Source: an uncultured Clostridia bacterium (GTDB lineage: Bacteria > Bacillota > Clostridia > TANB77 > CAG-508). Taken from it: a DNA stretch of 64,000 bases. The stretch lies in assembly GCA_947628215.1 (NCBI GenBank), contig CANQYZ010000001.1, forward strand, positions 1 through 64,000, read 5' to 3'. This document shows, one piece after another, positions 29,621 to 38,779 of the stretch (positions are counted from its first letter, which is position 1; the number at the start of each line of letters is the position of its first letter). A program made the position numbers and the translations under genes. Below the pieces are notes generated by a model, which was not told where the DNA came from, ran no database searches, and was given only the letters and a program-made list of their open reading frames with translations.

Positions 29621-30712
29621 TTACTCCTTTTTGACATCTTTTAATAAATCATCAAAATTATTTTTGGTTAATTTTTTATATTGTTTTTTAAATCTCTTAT
29701 ATTCTTTTTTCCATGAATCATATTTTTTATCATCTCTATGATCTGGCAAATCATAATTTTCCTTCAAATATTTTGAAAAGTATAATGTATTTTTAGTTGC
29801 TCCATATACATTTAAATGATTAGCATTATATAAATCAGTTGAAAAATTTATTTTTATATCTTTTTCTTTATTTAAATTTAATACCTTAAAATTATTCTCT
29901 TCTAAAATTCTTATAGCATAATTAGTTCTTTTTATTACATTTTCATCATTATAGCATTTTATTGGAACTACGAATAATACATTTAAATTTTCCTTTTTTA
30001 TGTAATCTATTAGTTCATTTAAAACTTTTTCATTACTTTCTTGAAGCTTTTCTTCTTCATCAGTCCAAGTACTCTTTTTTTGGAAAATAGTTGGTACTGT
30101 ATATTTTGAACATACATATCCTTTAAAAAAAATTTCTTCTCCTTCAAAACTCTCTTTAGTAATATTTTTCCATCTGTTATGATACATAAAAAAGCTAAAA
30201 TAATAATCAAGATATTCATCTTTAGGAATATTCTGTAACTCTAAAAAATCATTAATTGCTTCAAATCTATTTTTTGAAAATTCCATAGAATCTAAGGTTC
30301 TTCTATGATCTTCTTCTGTATAAACATCATTATCTATTCCAACTCTAGCTAAATCTATAACAAAAAGTTTTGGATTTTGTTTTTCTAATACTTCTTGCAT
30401 AAGATATTTCACATCCATAAATGGCTGAGATGCTGTTGTCATCATTCCGGTAGTATATCCATACATATCAAAAGCAAGTGTAGAATTAAAAGCTGTATAA
30501 ACATTACTACTTCCAATATAAGCAACATCTATAGAATTCTCTGGCTCATCATAAAAATATGCTACTGCCGTTTTATTTAACCAAAGAATATTTGAAACAT
30601 AATAAAATAAAAAGCAAAATATTACTGTAAAACAAATAAACTTTAAAATTGTTTTATAAAAATATCCGTGTGTGTGTGTGTGTACTCGCTCTAAGCTTTT
30701 ACTAGTTTCCAT
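29621..30712 (-). CDS. SGNH/DHHW-like cell-envelope acyltransferase partner, copy 2, with (CA)8 tract
   Basis: A 363-residue protein, METSKSLERVHTHTHGYFYKT, reading straight through an (AC)8 tract. One membrane segment lies at about 21-46. The extracellular part has DVAYIGSSNVYTAFNSTLAFDMYGY (SGNH-like Gly-Ser-Ser-Asn near 67-70), a FMYHNRWKN block near 165, and NANHLNVYGATKNTLYFSKYL near 310. The C-terminal 40 residues are almost identical to copy 1. The next gene upstream is MBOAT (11 bp). The pair resembles the DltB-DltD and AlgI-AlgJ/X arrangement, in which an SGNH protein finishes acyl transfer outside the membrane. Confidence 0.8.
   Translation of the reverse strand: METSKSLERVHTHTHGYFYKTILKFICFTVIFCFLFYYVSNILWLNKTAVAYFYDEPENSIDVAYIGSSNVYTAFNSTLAFDMYGYTTGMMTTASQPFMDVKYLMQEVLEKQNPKLFVIDLARVGIDNDVYTEEDHRRTLDSMEFSKNRFEAINDFLELQNIPKDEYLDYYFSFFMYHNRWKNITKESFEGEEIFFKGYVCSKYTVPTIFQKKSTWTDEEEKLQESNEKVLNELIDYIKKENLNVLFVVPIKCYNDENVIKRTNYAIRILEENNFKVLNLNKEKDIKINFSTDLYNANHLNVYGATKNTLYFSKYLKENYDLPDHRDDKKYDSWKKEYKRFKKQYKKLTKNNFDDLLKDVKKE
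30668..30683 (-). repeat. (AC)8 microsatellite in the 5' coding region of SGNH copy 2
   Basis: Sixteen bases of AC repeat at the same protein position as in copy 1. Here CAC GGA falls in frame, so no +1 step is needed. Confidence 0.9.
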
Positions 30713-30723
30713 TTTTCACTCCT

Positions 30724-32256
30724 TTAAAATTGTCTATATATAAATGCAGCAGGATCATATCCTGGGCCATAGCATCCAAATATCAAAATAATAAATATTA
30801 ATGAATATAAACATACCCATCTAAATACAATATTTTGCTTGAATAATTTTTCTCTAATATCTCCTCTTCTTGCAAGAAGTTGAACTACAAACATTATGAT
30901 TAATGAATAAATTAATATTCTAAAATCATACATATCAAGTCCTGCTTTGTATAGTGAAGTTCTATCAAATAATACCCAAGGATTCCAAACAAATGCATTT
31001 TTCATTATATGAATAGCATTTGTTACACTAGTTGCTCTAAAGAATATCATCGCAATTGAAAACAGTAAATATGTTCTTAGCATTTGATATAATTTATAAC
31101 TAAACTTTTCTGTATCTATTCCAAGCTTTTTATTTACTTTTTCTGCAACTGGTGCTAAAGTTTCTTCTAGGAAAATATAGATAAATTGCAAAATTCCTGA
31201 ACCTATAATAAAAGTATAAGCTCCTTCATGCCAAGCTCCAATTAGTACCCACATAATAAACATTGAAAGATACATTGGAATTTTCTTGCCTGTTTTCTTA
31301 CCAAACTTTTCTTTACACTTCTTACCGAGATTCTGCATAAAATCACTTTTTAGCAATGGATAAAAAATATAATCTTTAAGCCAACAGCCTAGTGTTATAT
31401 GCCAATTTCTCCAAAGTTCTGTAATAGATCTTGAGAAAAATGGTAATGTAAAGTTTTCTGGTAGTTTAATTCCAATAATCTCAGAAATTCCCATGATAAC
31501 ATCAATAGATCCTGAGAAATTAGTATAAAGTTGCAATGTAAAGAATAATATTGCAATTATAGTATAGAATCCATCAAATTTAGCTAAGTTTCCATATACT
31601 GTATCTACAAACATTCCTAGTCTTTGAGATATAACAAGTATCTTAAATACCCCCCAAAGAATTCTAACTAATCCTCTGCACATTCTTTTATAATCAAATT
31701 TGTGCTTTCCATAAAGTTCATTTTCTATAGCATCATATCTTATAAAAGGTCCAGATGTAAGTATTGGAAAGTATGACATAAATAAAGCACACTTAAATAT
31801 ATTTTTCTGAGGCTCTACTAATCCCCTATAAATATCTGTTAGATAGCTAATCATAATTAAAGAATAATAGCTAATTCCAACTAATGAATTTCTATGTACT
31901 AGTCCAAATTGATAGTCAACTTTAAATAGATTTAGTATATGATTTCCTGTTACTAAAAATAAATTTGTATATTTTAAATAAATTAATTGTCCTAAAATTA
32001 TTAAAATTCCAAGTATTAAATATCTCTTTGATTTTTTAGCATCATCTTTATTTTTATAAATCGCCATTCCTAAAAAATATGTTGGAACAAGTACTACTAA
32101 TGCTTGTATAACAGTTCCTACATTTAAATTGTCATAAAATAAGAATATGACACTTGAAACTAAAAGAACTACCCATTGTATTTTTTTTGGAACTACAAAA
32201 TAAATTAATAATACCATTAAACCAAAAAACAAAAATGTTAATGATGTTAAGCTCAT
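30724..32256 (-). CDS. MBOAT-family membrane O-acyltransferase (AlgI/DltB-like)
   Basis: A 510-residue polytopic membrane protein. The active-site region is visible: FFSRSITELWRNWHITLGCWLKDYIFYPLLKS (about 280-312), with the MBOAT RxWHxTLxxWLxDYxYxPL pattern, and MWVLIGAWHEGAYTFIIGS near 342-360 carrying the invariant His. Such proteins pass activated acyl groups across the membrane to polysaccharide or teichoic acid. Neighbouring acyl carrier protein and SGNH genes fit this role. It follows the VOC gene after 3 bp. Confidence 0.92.
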   Translation of the reverse strand: MSLTSLTFLFFGLMVLLIYFVVPKKIQWVVLLVSSVIFLFYDNLNVGTVIQALVVLVPTYFLGMAIYKNKDDAKKSKRYLILGILIILGQLIYLKYTNLFLVTGNHILNLFKVDYQFGLVHRNSLVGISYYSLIMISYLTDIYRGLVEPQKNIFKCALFMSYFPILTSGPFIRYDAIENELYGKHKFDYKRMCRGLVRILWGVFKILVISQRLGMFVDTVYGNLAKFDGFYTIIAILFFTLQLYTNFSGSIDVIMGISEIIGIKLPENFTLPFFSRSITELWRNWHITLGCWLKDYIFYPLLKSDFMQNLGKKCKEKFGKKTGKKIPMYLSMFIMWVLIGAWHEGAYTFIIGSGILQFIYIFLEETLAPVAEKVNKKLGIDTEKFSYKLYQMLRTYLLFSIAMIFFRATSVTNAIHIMKNAFVWNPWVLFDRTSLYKAGLDMYDFRILIYSLIIMFVVQLLARRGDIREKLFKQNIVFRWVCLYSLIFIILIFGCYGPGYDPAAFIYRQF

Positions 32257-32259
32257 TTT

Positions 32260-32646
32260 TTACTCCTCTACTAATTCTATTAGTCCTAAATCCCACATTA
32301 AAAACGCAACTTTTTTATTACCAAAAAGTATTGCTTCTTTTGGGCTACTTACTAAAAAAGCGCCGTCTGATACTAAGTCTTCTATTGTTTTTTCTATATT
32401 ATTTGTACTATAACAAGTATGATACAAATATTGTCTTTTCTTAAGTATATTTCTTACTACTTCACCATTTATAAGTTCTATTTTTACATTATTACTTAAT
32501 GTTAGCATACATAAATTTGCATTTTGATTTGCATCAAAAACAGTATCACTAATCTCTTTAATATCAAAATATTTTTTAAGTTTAGTAATACTATTATCAA
32601 TATTTTCTGTCGCAATTCCTATATGATGAAATTCCATTTTTTCCAC
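32260..32646 (-). CDS. VOC (glyoxalase/dioxygenase fold) protein
   Basis: A 128-residue protein with the VOC start MEFHHIGIATENIDNSITKLKKYF and a second module YLYHTCYSTNNIEKTIEDLVSDGAFLVSSP. Potential metal ligands are H7 or H8 and H76, and the C-terminal GLIELVEE Glu. Its place between the acyl carrier protein and MBOAT genes suggests it modifies or epimerises the acyl donor, but the reaction is unknown. Confidence 0.78.
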   Translation of the reverse strand: MEKMEFHHIGIATENIDNSITKLKKYFDIKEISDTVFDANQNANLCMLTLSNNVKIELINGEVVRNILKKRQYLYHTCYSTNNIEKTIEDLVSDGAFLVSSPKEAILFGNKKVAFLMWDLGLIELVEE

Positions 32647-32652
32647 CTACTT

Positions 32653-32895
32653 TTATTTTCCTCTATTTAATATAATATTTACCATGTCTCCTACATTTTT
32701 CATAGTAGTAACTTCACCCATATTAAACTTCATTCCAAATTCTTGCTCAACTGCAACAATTAAATTAATATGCTCTAAACTATCCCAATCTTCAATATCA
32801 TTTGATGTAGTATTTTCATTTACTACAATAGAATCATCATCAAATACATCTCTAAATACATTATTTAATCTTTCAAAAACTTCTTCTCTTTCCAT
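32653..32895 (-). CDS. Acyl carrier protein
   Basis: An 80-residue ACP with the phosphopantetheine attachment Ser39 in DIEDWDSLEHINLIVAVEQEFG. It starts two bases after the FkbH-like stop, and the VOC gene follows closely. In this setting it is probably a dedicated carrier for the acyl group used by the MBOAT system rather than the fatty-acid ACP. Confidence 0.9.
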   Translation of the reverse strand: MEREEVFERLNNVFRDVFDDDSIVVNENTTSNDIEDWDSLEHINLIVAVEQEFGMKFNMGEVTTMKNVGDMVNIILNRGK

Positions 32896-32896
32896 T

Positions 32897-34675
32897 CTAA
32901 TTCACCTCAATAACATTATTTTTATTAGTATATTCTTTAGAAATATCTAATTTATATACTTTATTTCCTTTTTCATCACAAGAAATTTCTTCAAATCCTT
33001 GCAAATCATAAAAATTATTAACCATTTTATTTTTTAAAGTTGGATAATAGTATCCATATATAGTTTTGATATTTCTCTCTTTTGCCTTTTCTACTAACTT
33101 GTCCATCATAGCAAATTCCATATTTCTCTTTAATACTCTACAGCTCATTATCCAAAGATCAATATGAAGTTCGTCTTCATTTTTTATATTTCCAATAACA
33201 ACTGAAATTACTCCATTGTCTCCAAATATGTCTTCTAGTTTTCCATAAAGTTTAATGTAATTATCATTATTTGCAACTTCTTCAATATCTGCTAAAGAAT
33301 ATCTTTTAGTAGTTAAATTAAATTGATTACTTTTATTACTTAATTGAGAAATTCTCTCTAAATATATAGGTTTAAAGTCTTCTATTTCAGCTTTCATTTT
33401 TAGTGATAATAGATAATCATCATAATTTTCAAAAGTAGCCATCATTTGACTTCTTTTTGCATTATCTTTATACATTTCACTTTTCTTCAAATCTTCTTTA
33501 GAAAAGTTTGTAACTTCAAAATATCCGTTATGATCAATTATTCTTATGTAATTTTCTGGAACATCTATCTCTGGAGCTGAAATTCCATCTATATAATTTT
33601 CTACAATCTTTCTTTCAGCAGGATTATCATCTACAAATACAAAACTATCTGCTCCTAAATTTAGCTCTTCTGCAATATCTTTTGTATTTAAATTTTTAGG
33701 ATTCCAATTAGCTTTAATTATAATAAAATCATCTGGTTTTAAAGTTCCAGCCTCATGATTTAATCCAGCTATTGCATTTTCATATTCATTTTTAGAATTT
33801 ACATTTAGGATTACTCCTAATGATTTATGCTCTTTTAAATAGTTTTGAAATTCTGAATAAACTTGACCACTAGGAACTTCTGGTCCAATTTTTAAGTTTT
33901 CTACTCCATCGTCTCCTACTATTCCACCCCATAAGGTATTATCTAAATCTAATACAAAAGCTTTTTTATTCTTTCCATAAATTGATTTTATAATATTTGC
34001 AATATTAAAAGATAAATATGGAATTGCTGGTACTTCTAAAGCATATTTATACATATGATAATAAAATTGATTTGACCACTTATCTAATCCATAGCAAGCT
34101 GATATATAATTTATATCATTTATAAAAAAGTTTTTTGTACTATTTGCATAATCATAAAACTTTTGATTTAGCCTAGTTATAAAATTTATTTTTCCGTGAA
34201 TATCACTTGCATCTTTATTTCCAAGAAGTCTATAATATGGATACTCAAAATTATTTTGAATAATTGTACAATCAAATTTCTCAAAAAGCTTATCCCACAT
34301 TTTTTTAAACTTCTCATACTCTGCATTTAACATTTCCATTATAGTATTTTCATCGTCATACATACTTGGATAATTTATTATATTTCTATTTGTTGTATGT
34401 ATATATATAATATCTGGTTTAAAAGAATCTAATTCTTCATTTCCAAACATTGCGTCTTCATAATACTTGTTATATTCTGATTCATAAAATGTAGGCTTAA
34501 TTCCATAATTTAATAAAAATATTTCAAGCATATTTTTTATTTCACTAGTTGTAGAGCCACCAAGTATTGCAATATTTTTTTCTATAAGCCCTGGCTTTTC
34601 TAGTAATTGTCTTTTTATTTTCTTCTTATTTTTAAGTAAATTATTTGCATCAAATGGATATTCTAATTCTTTCAT
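32897..34675 (-). CDS. FkbH-like HAD-family protein
   Basis: A 592-residue protein with three parts. The first has an SGNH-like opening (IAILGGSTTSEIKNML, 35-50). The central HAD domain has KAFVLDLDNTLWGGIVGDDG (DLDNT at 243-247) and SFVFVDDNPAERKIVE. The C-terminal GNAT-like region has NLTTKRYSLADIEEV and SCRVLKRNMEFAMMDKLVEKA. FkbH proteins load glyceryl or related three-carbon units from glycolytic intermediates onto carrier proteins. With the adjacent ACP this suggests an acyl-ACP donor for the MBOAT, a point inferred from context. It is the first gene of the cluster, with AGGAGG before the ATG. Confidence 0.88.
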   Translation of the reverse strand: MKELEYPFDANNLLKNKKKIKRQLLEKPGLIEKNIAILGGSTTSEIKNMLEIFLLNYGIKPTFYESEYNKYYEDAMFGNEELDSFKPDIIYIHTTNRNIINYPSMYDDENTIMEMLNAEYEKFKKMWDKLFEKFDCTIIQNNFEYPYYRLLGNKDASDIHGKINFITRLNQKFYDYANSTKNFFINDINYISACYGLDKWSNQFYYHMYKYALEVPAIPYLSFNIANIIKSIYGKNKKAFVLDLDNTLWGGIVGDDGVENLKIGPEVPSGQVYSEFQNYLKEHKSLGVILNVNSKNEYENAIAGLNHEAGTLKPDDFIIIKANWNPKNLNTKDIAEELNLGADSFVFVDDNPAERKIVENYIDGISAPEIDVPENYIRIIDHNGYFEVTNFSKEDLKKSEMYKDNAKRSQMMATFENYDDYLLSLKMKAEIEDFKPIYLERISQLSNKSNQFNLTTKRYSLADIEEVANNDNYIKLYGKLEDIFGDNGVISVVIGNIKNEDELHIDLWIMSCRVLKRNMEFAMMDKLVEKAKERNIKTIYGYYYPTLKNKMVNNFYDLQGFEEISCDEKGNKVYKLDISKEYTNKNNVIEVN

Positions 34676-34787
34676 TTGTACCTCCTATTTTTTAATCAAA
34701 AAAAATCTAAAACTATAAGCTTAGACTAAGTATTTTTATATATCTTTTTACCGCTTTTGTCAAGGATTTAAAAATCTAAGACTTCAA

Positions 34788-34817
34788 AAAAATACCAGTT
34801 TATTAAACTGGTATTTT
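34788..34817 (-). terminator. Terminator after the Fic gene
   Basis: AAATACCAGTTTA/TAAACTGGTATTT hairpin with T runs on both sides. Confidence 0.75.
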
Positions 34818-34826
34818 TAATATATC

Positions 34827-35420
34827 TTAAATTTTTTCTAAACAATTAAACATTACTTTTTCTAAGTCGTCTATAGAAACTACAGACTTTTTTGTGGCCT
34901 CTAAAAAATCTTCTGATGAAACTTTTCTTAAATCAAATAAGAAACTATTTTTTAAAGCAAGTTGTCTTATAAATTCTCTAGTTACTCTTCCATTTCCCTC
35001 TCTAAAAGGATGAAGTACATTTAATTCTGATAAATAATAAGCAAGTCTTTTAGAAAGTTTTTCTTTTGAATATCCTTCAAGATAATTTTCTTTTTTAATC
35101 TCATTTAATATTCTATCTAATTCTTCATCTATATATTGCCAACTTGCAAATGTAAAATCATCTTTTGCAATATTTTCTGTTCTAAGCTTTCCTGCAAAAA
35201 AATAAATATCTTCAAATAAGAATTTATGAATCTGCATAAAATGTTCTTTGTCAAAATTTCCTGTAACTCCAAGTCTTCTAAGCTCATATGATTTTACTAC
35301 AGCAATTCTATTTTCTAATTTTAAAAGTACATCAAAATCTTTTATCTCAAGTTTATTTTTTAGTACATTTGTACCTTTATAACAATATATAGAATTTCTT
35401 GCTTCATAGAAATCTTCCAT
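34827..35420 (-). CDS. Fic-family protein (putative AMP transferase)
   Basis: A 197-residue Fic-domain protein. The catalytic motif HPFREGNGR is at 137-145 and is complete, preceded by the usual helices (HKFLFEDIYFFAGKLRTEN near 65-83). Fic proteins attach AMP or other nucleotides to target proteins and often act as toxins. A small upstream gene ending 24 bp before it is a plausible VbhA-type antitoxin. No inhibitory helix is obvious within the Fic protein itself. Confidence 0.9.
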   Translation of the reverse strand: MEDFYEARNSIYCYKGTNVLKNKLEIKDFDVLLKLENRIAVVKSYELRRLGVTGNFDKEHFMQIHKFLFEDIYFFAGKLRTENIAKDDFTFASWQYIDEELDRILNEIKKENYLEGYSKEKLSKRLAYYLSELNVLHPFREGNGRVTREFIRQLALKNSFLFDLRKVSSEDFLEATKKSVVSIDDLEKVMFNCLEKI

Positions 35421-35444
35421 ATATCTTTATCTCCTAAATCAATC

Positions 35445-35612
35445 TTAATTTACAGAATTTTTAATACTAGAAATCATATCATTTAAGCTTATTTCATCAT
35501 TTGAATATCTTTCTAATAATCTTATATCTTCATCTGTAATATTCATATTTTCCATTTCAAAATCTGTTTTTATATTATCTATATCATAAAAGAATTTTTC
35601 TTTTTTATCCAT
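35445..35612 (-). CDS. Small protein upstream of Fic, possible VbhA-type antitoxin
   Basis: A 55-residue protein starting MDKKEKFFYDIDNIKTD at 35612, after AGGAGG; a longer in-frame extension has no such site. It is helical and acidic, with ITDEDIRLLERYSNDEISLNDM. Its size and position match antitoxins of Fic modules, whose inhibitory helix carries an S/TxxxE(G/N) motif. Candidate S/T-x-x-x-E spacings are not a clean match, so the role is an inference. Confidence 0.55.
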   Translation of the reverse strand: MDKKEKFFYDIDNIKTDFEMENMNITDEDIRLLERYSNDEISLNDMISSIKNSVN

Positions 35613-35728
35613 AACAAAAATCCTCCTTTTTTCTCTAAACACTACATTTCTATTATACCACAAAATGCTTAAAAAATCTATACTTTTGACGTTTTTTATA
35701 ATCTTTTTTAAAAAATTTAATGCATAAA

Positions 35729-35757
35729 AATAGGGCTATTTTTAAGCCCCATTTTTT
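35729..35757 (-). terminator. Terminator after lemA-like gene
   Basis: ATGGGGCTTAAAAATAGCCCTAT hairpin with T-rich 3' side, overlapping the end of the gene. Confidence 0.65.
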
Positions 35758-36422
35758 TATTTCTCTTCTTTATTTTCTTTTTCTTCTATTTTTTCATTTT
35801 TTACTTCTTCTTGATTAGTTTCTGTATCATCCTTTTCTTTTTTGTCTTCATCTTTGTCTTCATCATCAAAACTTACATTTATATTTTGTTCACGTGTTAT
35901 TAAATCTACTTCGAAATAATCAGATTGCTTAAATCCAAATATCTTAGCAAGTACATTCGTTGGGAAGGATTGTACTAATATATTATAATTTCTAGTCTGT
36001 TCATTATATTTTTTTCTTGATTCTTCTATATCTTTTTCAACTTCTTCAAGACCTTTTTGAAGTTTTATAAAATTATCACTTGCTTTTATTTCAGGATAAT
36101 TTTCTACTGTTATAAAAACATCTTTGATTACTTCAGATAGCTTATCCTCTGTTTTTTGTCTTTGTCCTACTGATAAATTATTTTGAAGCTTTTCTCTTAT
36201 TTCAGTAATTTGTTTTAAGGTTTTTTCTTCGTGATTTGCATACGCTTTTACAGTAGCTTCTAGATTTGGAACTAAATCAAATCTTTTCTTAAGTGCAACA
36301 TCAACATTATAAAAAGCTTCTCTATTTAAATTTAATGCTTTTACTAATTTATTAAAAAATACAATTACCGCAATAACGAATATTGCTAATATTACAATAA
36401 AAATAATTGTTGTAGGTTCCAT
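35757..36422 (-). CDS. LemA-family protein
   Basis: A 221-residue protein with an N-terminal membrane segment (4-25). The LemA core follows: FYNVDVALKKRFDLVPNLEATVKAYANHEEKTL, then QLTENKL-type KTEDKLSEVIKDVFITVENYPEIKASDNFIKLQKGLEEVEKDIEESR and NYNILVQSFPTNVLAKIFGFKQSDYFEVD. The tail from about 185 is a highly acidic Lys/Glu run. Function in Bacillota is not established. Confidence 0.92.
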   Translation of the reverse strand: MEPTTIIFIVILAIFVIAVIVFFNKLVKALNLNREAFYNVDVALKKRFDLVPNLEATVKAYANHEEKTLKQITEIREKLQNNLSVGQRQKTEDKLSEVIKDVFITVENYPEIKASDNFIKLQKGLEEVEKDIEESRKKYNEQTRNYNILVQSFPTNVLAKIFGFKQSDYFEVDLITREQNINVSFDDEDKDEDKKEKDDTETNQEEVKNEKIEEKENKEEK

Positions 36423-36504
36423 AAATTTTCTCCTTGATTTTAACTTTTGTATAAACTTTACTTAATCATTATATATATACTATATCTATTTTTCAAGCTA
36501 AAAA

Positions 36505-37398
36505 CTATTTTTTTCTTAAGGCTGATACAAAAAATCCTTCATAATACTTATTTGGTTTAATACATATTGTGCCATCTATCTTAGTATTTAGTAATTCTAG
36601 GTTTTTAGTACCACTTAAATTTATATTTTCTATTTCAAGTAATCCTTCATTTTCACTTAATACTTTTTCTATAATTTTTTCATTTTCTTCTTCTAAAATA
36701 GAACAAGTAGAATATACAATCGTTCCACCTTTTTTTAAAAGTTTTACAGCTTTTCTTAAAAGTTCTAATTGAGATTTCACACATTTTGAAATTAAATCTT
36801 CTGTTAAATATTTAAGATTACTTTCATTATTTATAAAAAGAGTACCACTTCCTGAACAAGGAGCATCTAAAAGAATTCTATTAAATGAGAAAAAGTCTTC
36901 AAGTTTTCTTGCATCCTTTTGCATAACAAAAGCCTTAGCACCTTGTTTTTCTATATTATATTTTAGTCTATCTAGTCTTATTTTATTTAATTCGCATGCT
37001 GTAATATTTGCTTTATTCAGAGTAAATGATGCAATTTCAGTAGTTTTTCCTCCAGGAGAAGCACACATATCTAATATATCTTCTTTTTCTTTTGGATCTA
37101 ATACTATAACTGGAATCATTGATGATAAGCTTTGAACATATATTTTTCCATCATTATATATATCTAAATTTCTTAATTTATTTTCATCATCTTCTATAAA
37201 ATATCCGTCTATAAAATCAGCTTTTTTATATTCAATCAAATTTTTATCTAGCACTTCTTCTATATACTTTTCATCTGATTTTATTCTATTTACTCTAAAA
37301 GAAGTTACTCTTTTTATAGAATATCCATCTATTATTTCTTTTAAAACTTCTTTTCCATATTGTTTTTCTAGTTTTTCTATTAAAAATTCTGGCAACAT
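36505..37398 (-). CDS. RsmB/NSUN-type RNA cytosine-5 methyltransferase, short form
   Basis: A 297-residue SAM-dependent methyltransferase. DMCASPGGKTTEIAS near 109-123 is the SAM-binding motif. DAPCSGSGTLF near 178-188 and STCSILEEENE near 230-240 each carry one of the two Cys used by m5C RNA methyltransferases. It lacks the N-terminal NusB-like domain of RsmB and the C-terminal PUA-like extension of RsmF, so the target rRNA site is open. Confidence 0.88.
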   Translation of the reverse strand: MLPEFLIEKLEKQYGKEVLKEIIDGYSIKRVTSFRVNRIKSDEKYIEEVLDKNLIEYKKADFIDGYFIEDDENKLRNLDIYNDGKIYVQSLSSMIPVIVLDPKEKEDILDMCASPGGKTTEIASFTLNKANITACELNKIRLDRLKYNIEKQGAKAFVMQKDARKLEDFFSFNRILLDAPCSGSGTLFINNESNLKYLTEDLISKCVKSQLELLRKAVKLLKKGGTIVYSTCSILEEENEKIIEKVLSENEGLLEIENINLSGTKNLELLNTKIDGTICIKPNKYYEGFFVSALRKK

Positions 37399-37446
37399 AT
37401 TTTCTCTTTCTTTTTTATTTTTTATTTTTATTTCAATTTTTATTTT

Positions 37447-37476
37447 CTAAAAAAGAATAAGCTTATTCTTTTTTAA
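37447..37476 (-). terminator. Terminator of the 37488-38669 gene
   Basis: AAAAAAGAATAAGC/GCTTATTCTTTTTT perfect palindrome with T run. Confidence 0.7.
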
Positions 37477-37487
37477 TTTTTATTATT

Positions 37488-38669
37488 TTATTTTTGGAAC
37501 TTAGTAATATCTGAAATACTTGCTGCAAAATAAGGTTTATCTTTTCCTTCTTCTACTAAAAACATAACAAATGAATCATCTAAATATAGATGTTTTGGTT
37601 TTACTTCTGTATCTATTATTGCTGCTGATTCCTTTGTCATTATTGCAGCTTCACTTACAAGCTTTCCACCTTTTTTATTTAATTCAAGTTTTACTGTTTG
37701 AAGAGCTTTTTCTATAAATAGAACATTATTTTTTGAATCTGTAAATTCTCTATTTTCAAGTTCAGTATATTCACGTAGCTCATCAAATTTTAAATTTGGC
37801 ATTTTAAAATCATCTATATCTTCTAATATTCTAATACCAGTATATTTTTCTTGTTTTGTATTTATATTATTATAAATTTCTTTAAAATTCTTTCCTTCTG
37901 GATTATTACAAAGTATGATGTTTTCTCCTTCTTTTGTAGAAAGCTCTACTGCAAAATCTTCATCATTATTGTAATATAATATTTTAATCTGATCTTTTAC
38001 TTGTTCATCTGAAGTTCCATCTGTTCCAAAGTATTTTATATTTTTATAAGTATCTCCTTCAAAATTTCCATCTTCTAAATCTTTAAACTCATATTTAAAA
38101 TTAAATACTTTTTTTAGCATTGTATAGAAAAAATATTTTCCCTTAGCATCATTTTCATTTTTCTCCCAAGTAAATTTATCTAATATATCACTTTTCTCAT
38201 CAAATTTTTCTTTTATTTCTTTTTTTATAAGATCTCTTAGCTTCTCAGTTGGATATCCTGATTTTACATAATAATCTTGTTCATTTACATCTGTTTTTAA
38301 AAATTCTTTTTTATTTAAATTTTCAGCAACTTTTTCTACTGGATCAAATACTATATCTTTTCCGTTTTTTTCTAAAAGTTCATTCCAAACGATTTGAAAA
38401 GTTCCACAATATAAAGAGTCTTTTCCAATTTCATCTTCCATAGTTGCTACTACTAGTTCTTTAGTAGTATCTGTAGATGTTGGAGCTTCTGTATTGTTTT
38501 CTTCTGTGGTATTTTCAGTTTCATTTTCAGCAGAAATATTTTCATTTGGAATAACTTCTGGATTTTCTTCATCTATTTTATGAAATATAAGCCTTTGAAT
38601 TAAAATAGCAAGTGCTATAAAAAATATAATAGCCAAAAAAATTATTAGCTTTTTCTTAAAATTTTTCAT
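37488..38669 (-). CDS. Membrane-anchored protein with possible serpin-like domain
   Basis: A 393-residue protein with an N-terminal hydrophobic anchor (7-27), then a Glu/Asn/Thr-rich linker (about 35-70). The extracellular domain has some serpin-like pattern: DFKMPNLKFDELREYTEL near 290-308 and a C-terminal KHLYLDDSFVMFLVEEGKDKPYFAASISDITKF, which recalls the closing serpin strands. The hinge and reactive-centre region is not recognisable. The serpin idea is weak; function unknown. Confidence 0.45.
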   Translation of the reverse strand: MKNFKKKLIIFLAIIFFIALAILIQRLIFHKIDEENPEVIPNENISAENETENTTEENNTEAPTSTDTTKELVVATMEDEIGKDSLYCGTFQIVWNELLEKNGKDIVFDPVEKVAENLNKKEFLKTDVNEQDYYVKSGYPTEKLRDLIKKEIKEKFDEKSDILDKFTWEKNENDAKGKYFFYTMLKKVFNFKYEFKDLEDGNFEGDTYKNIKYFGTDGTSDEQVKDQIKILYYNNDEDFAVELSTKEGENIILCNNPEGKNFKEIYNNINTKQEKYTGIRILEDIDDFKMPNLKFDELREYTELENREFTDSKNNVLFIEKALQTVKLELNKKGGKLVSEAAIMTKESAAIIDTEVKPKHLYLDDSFVMFLVEEGKDKPYFAASISDITKFQK

Positions 38670-38779
38670 TTATTCTAATTTCCTCACTTTTCTTAAAGTT
38701 ATATAAATAATATTATTATAAACAAATATAAAAGTCAAAACTTTTTAGCATAAAATTAAATTATAAATTAAATAAGAAA

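Noticed and set aside
29621..30683. The CA repeats as a sequencing artefact only
   Set aside because: Both tracts are flanked by normal coding sequence, and copy 2 is in frame. The lengths still need read-level confirmation.
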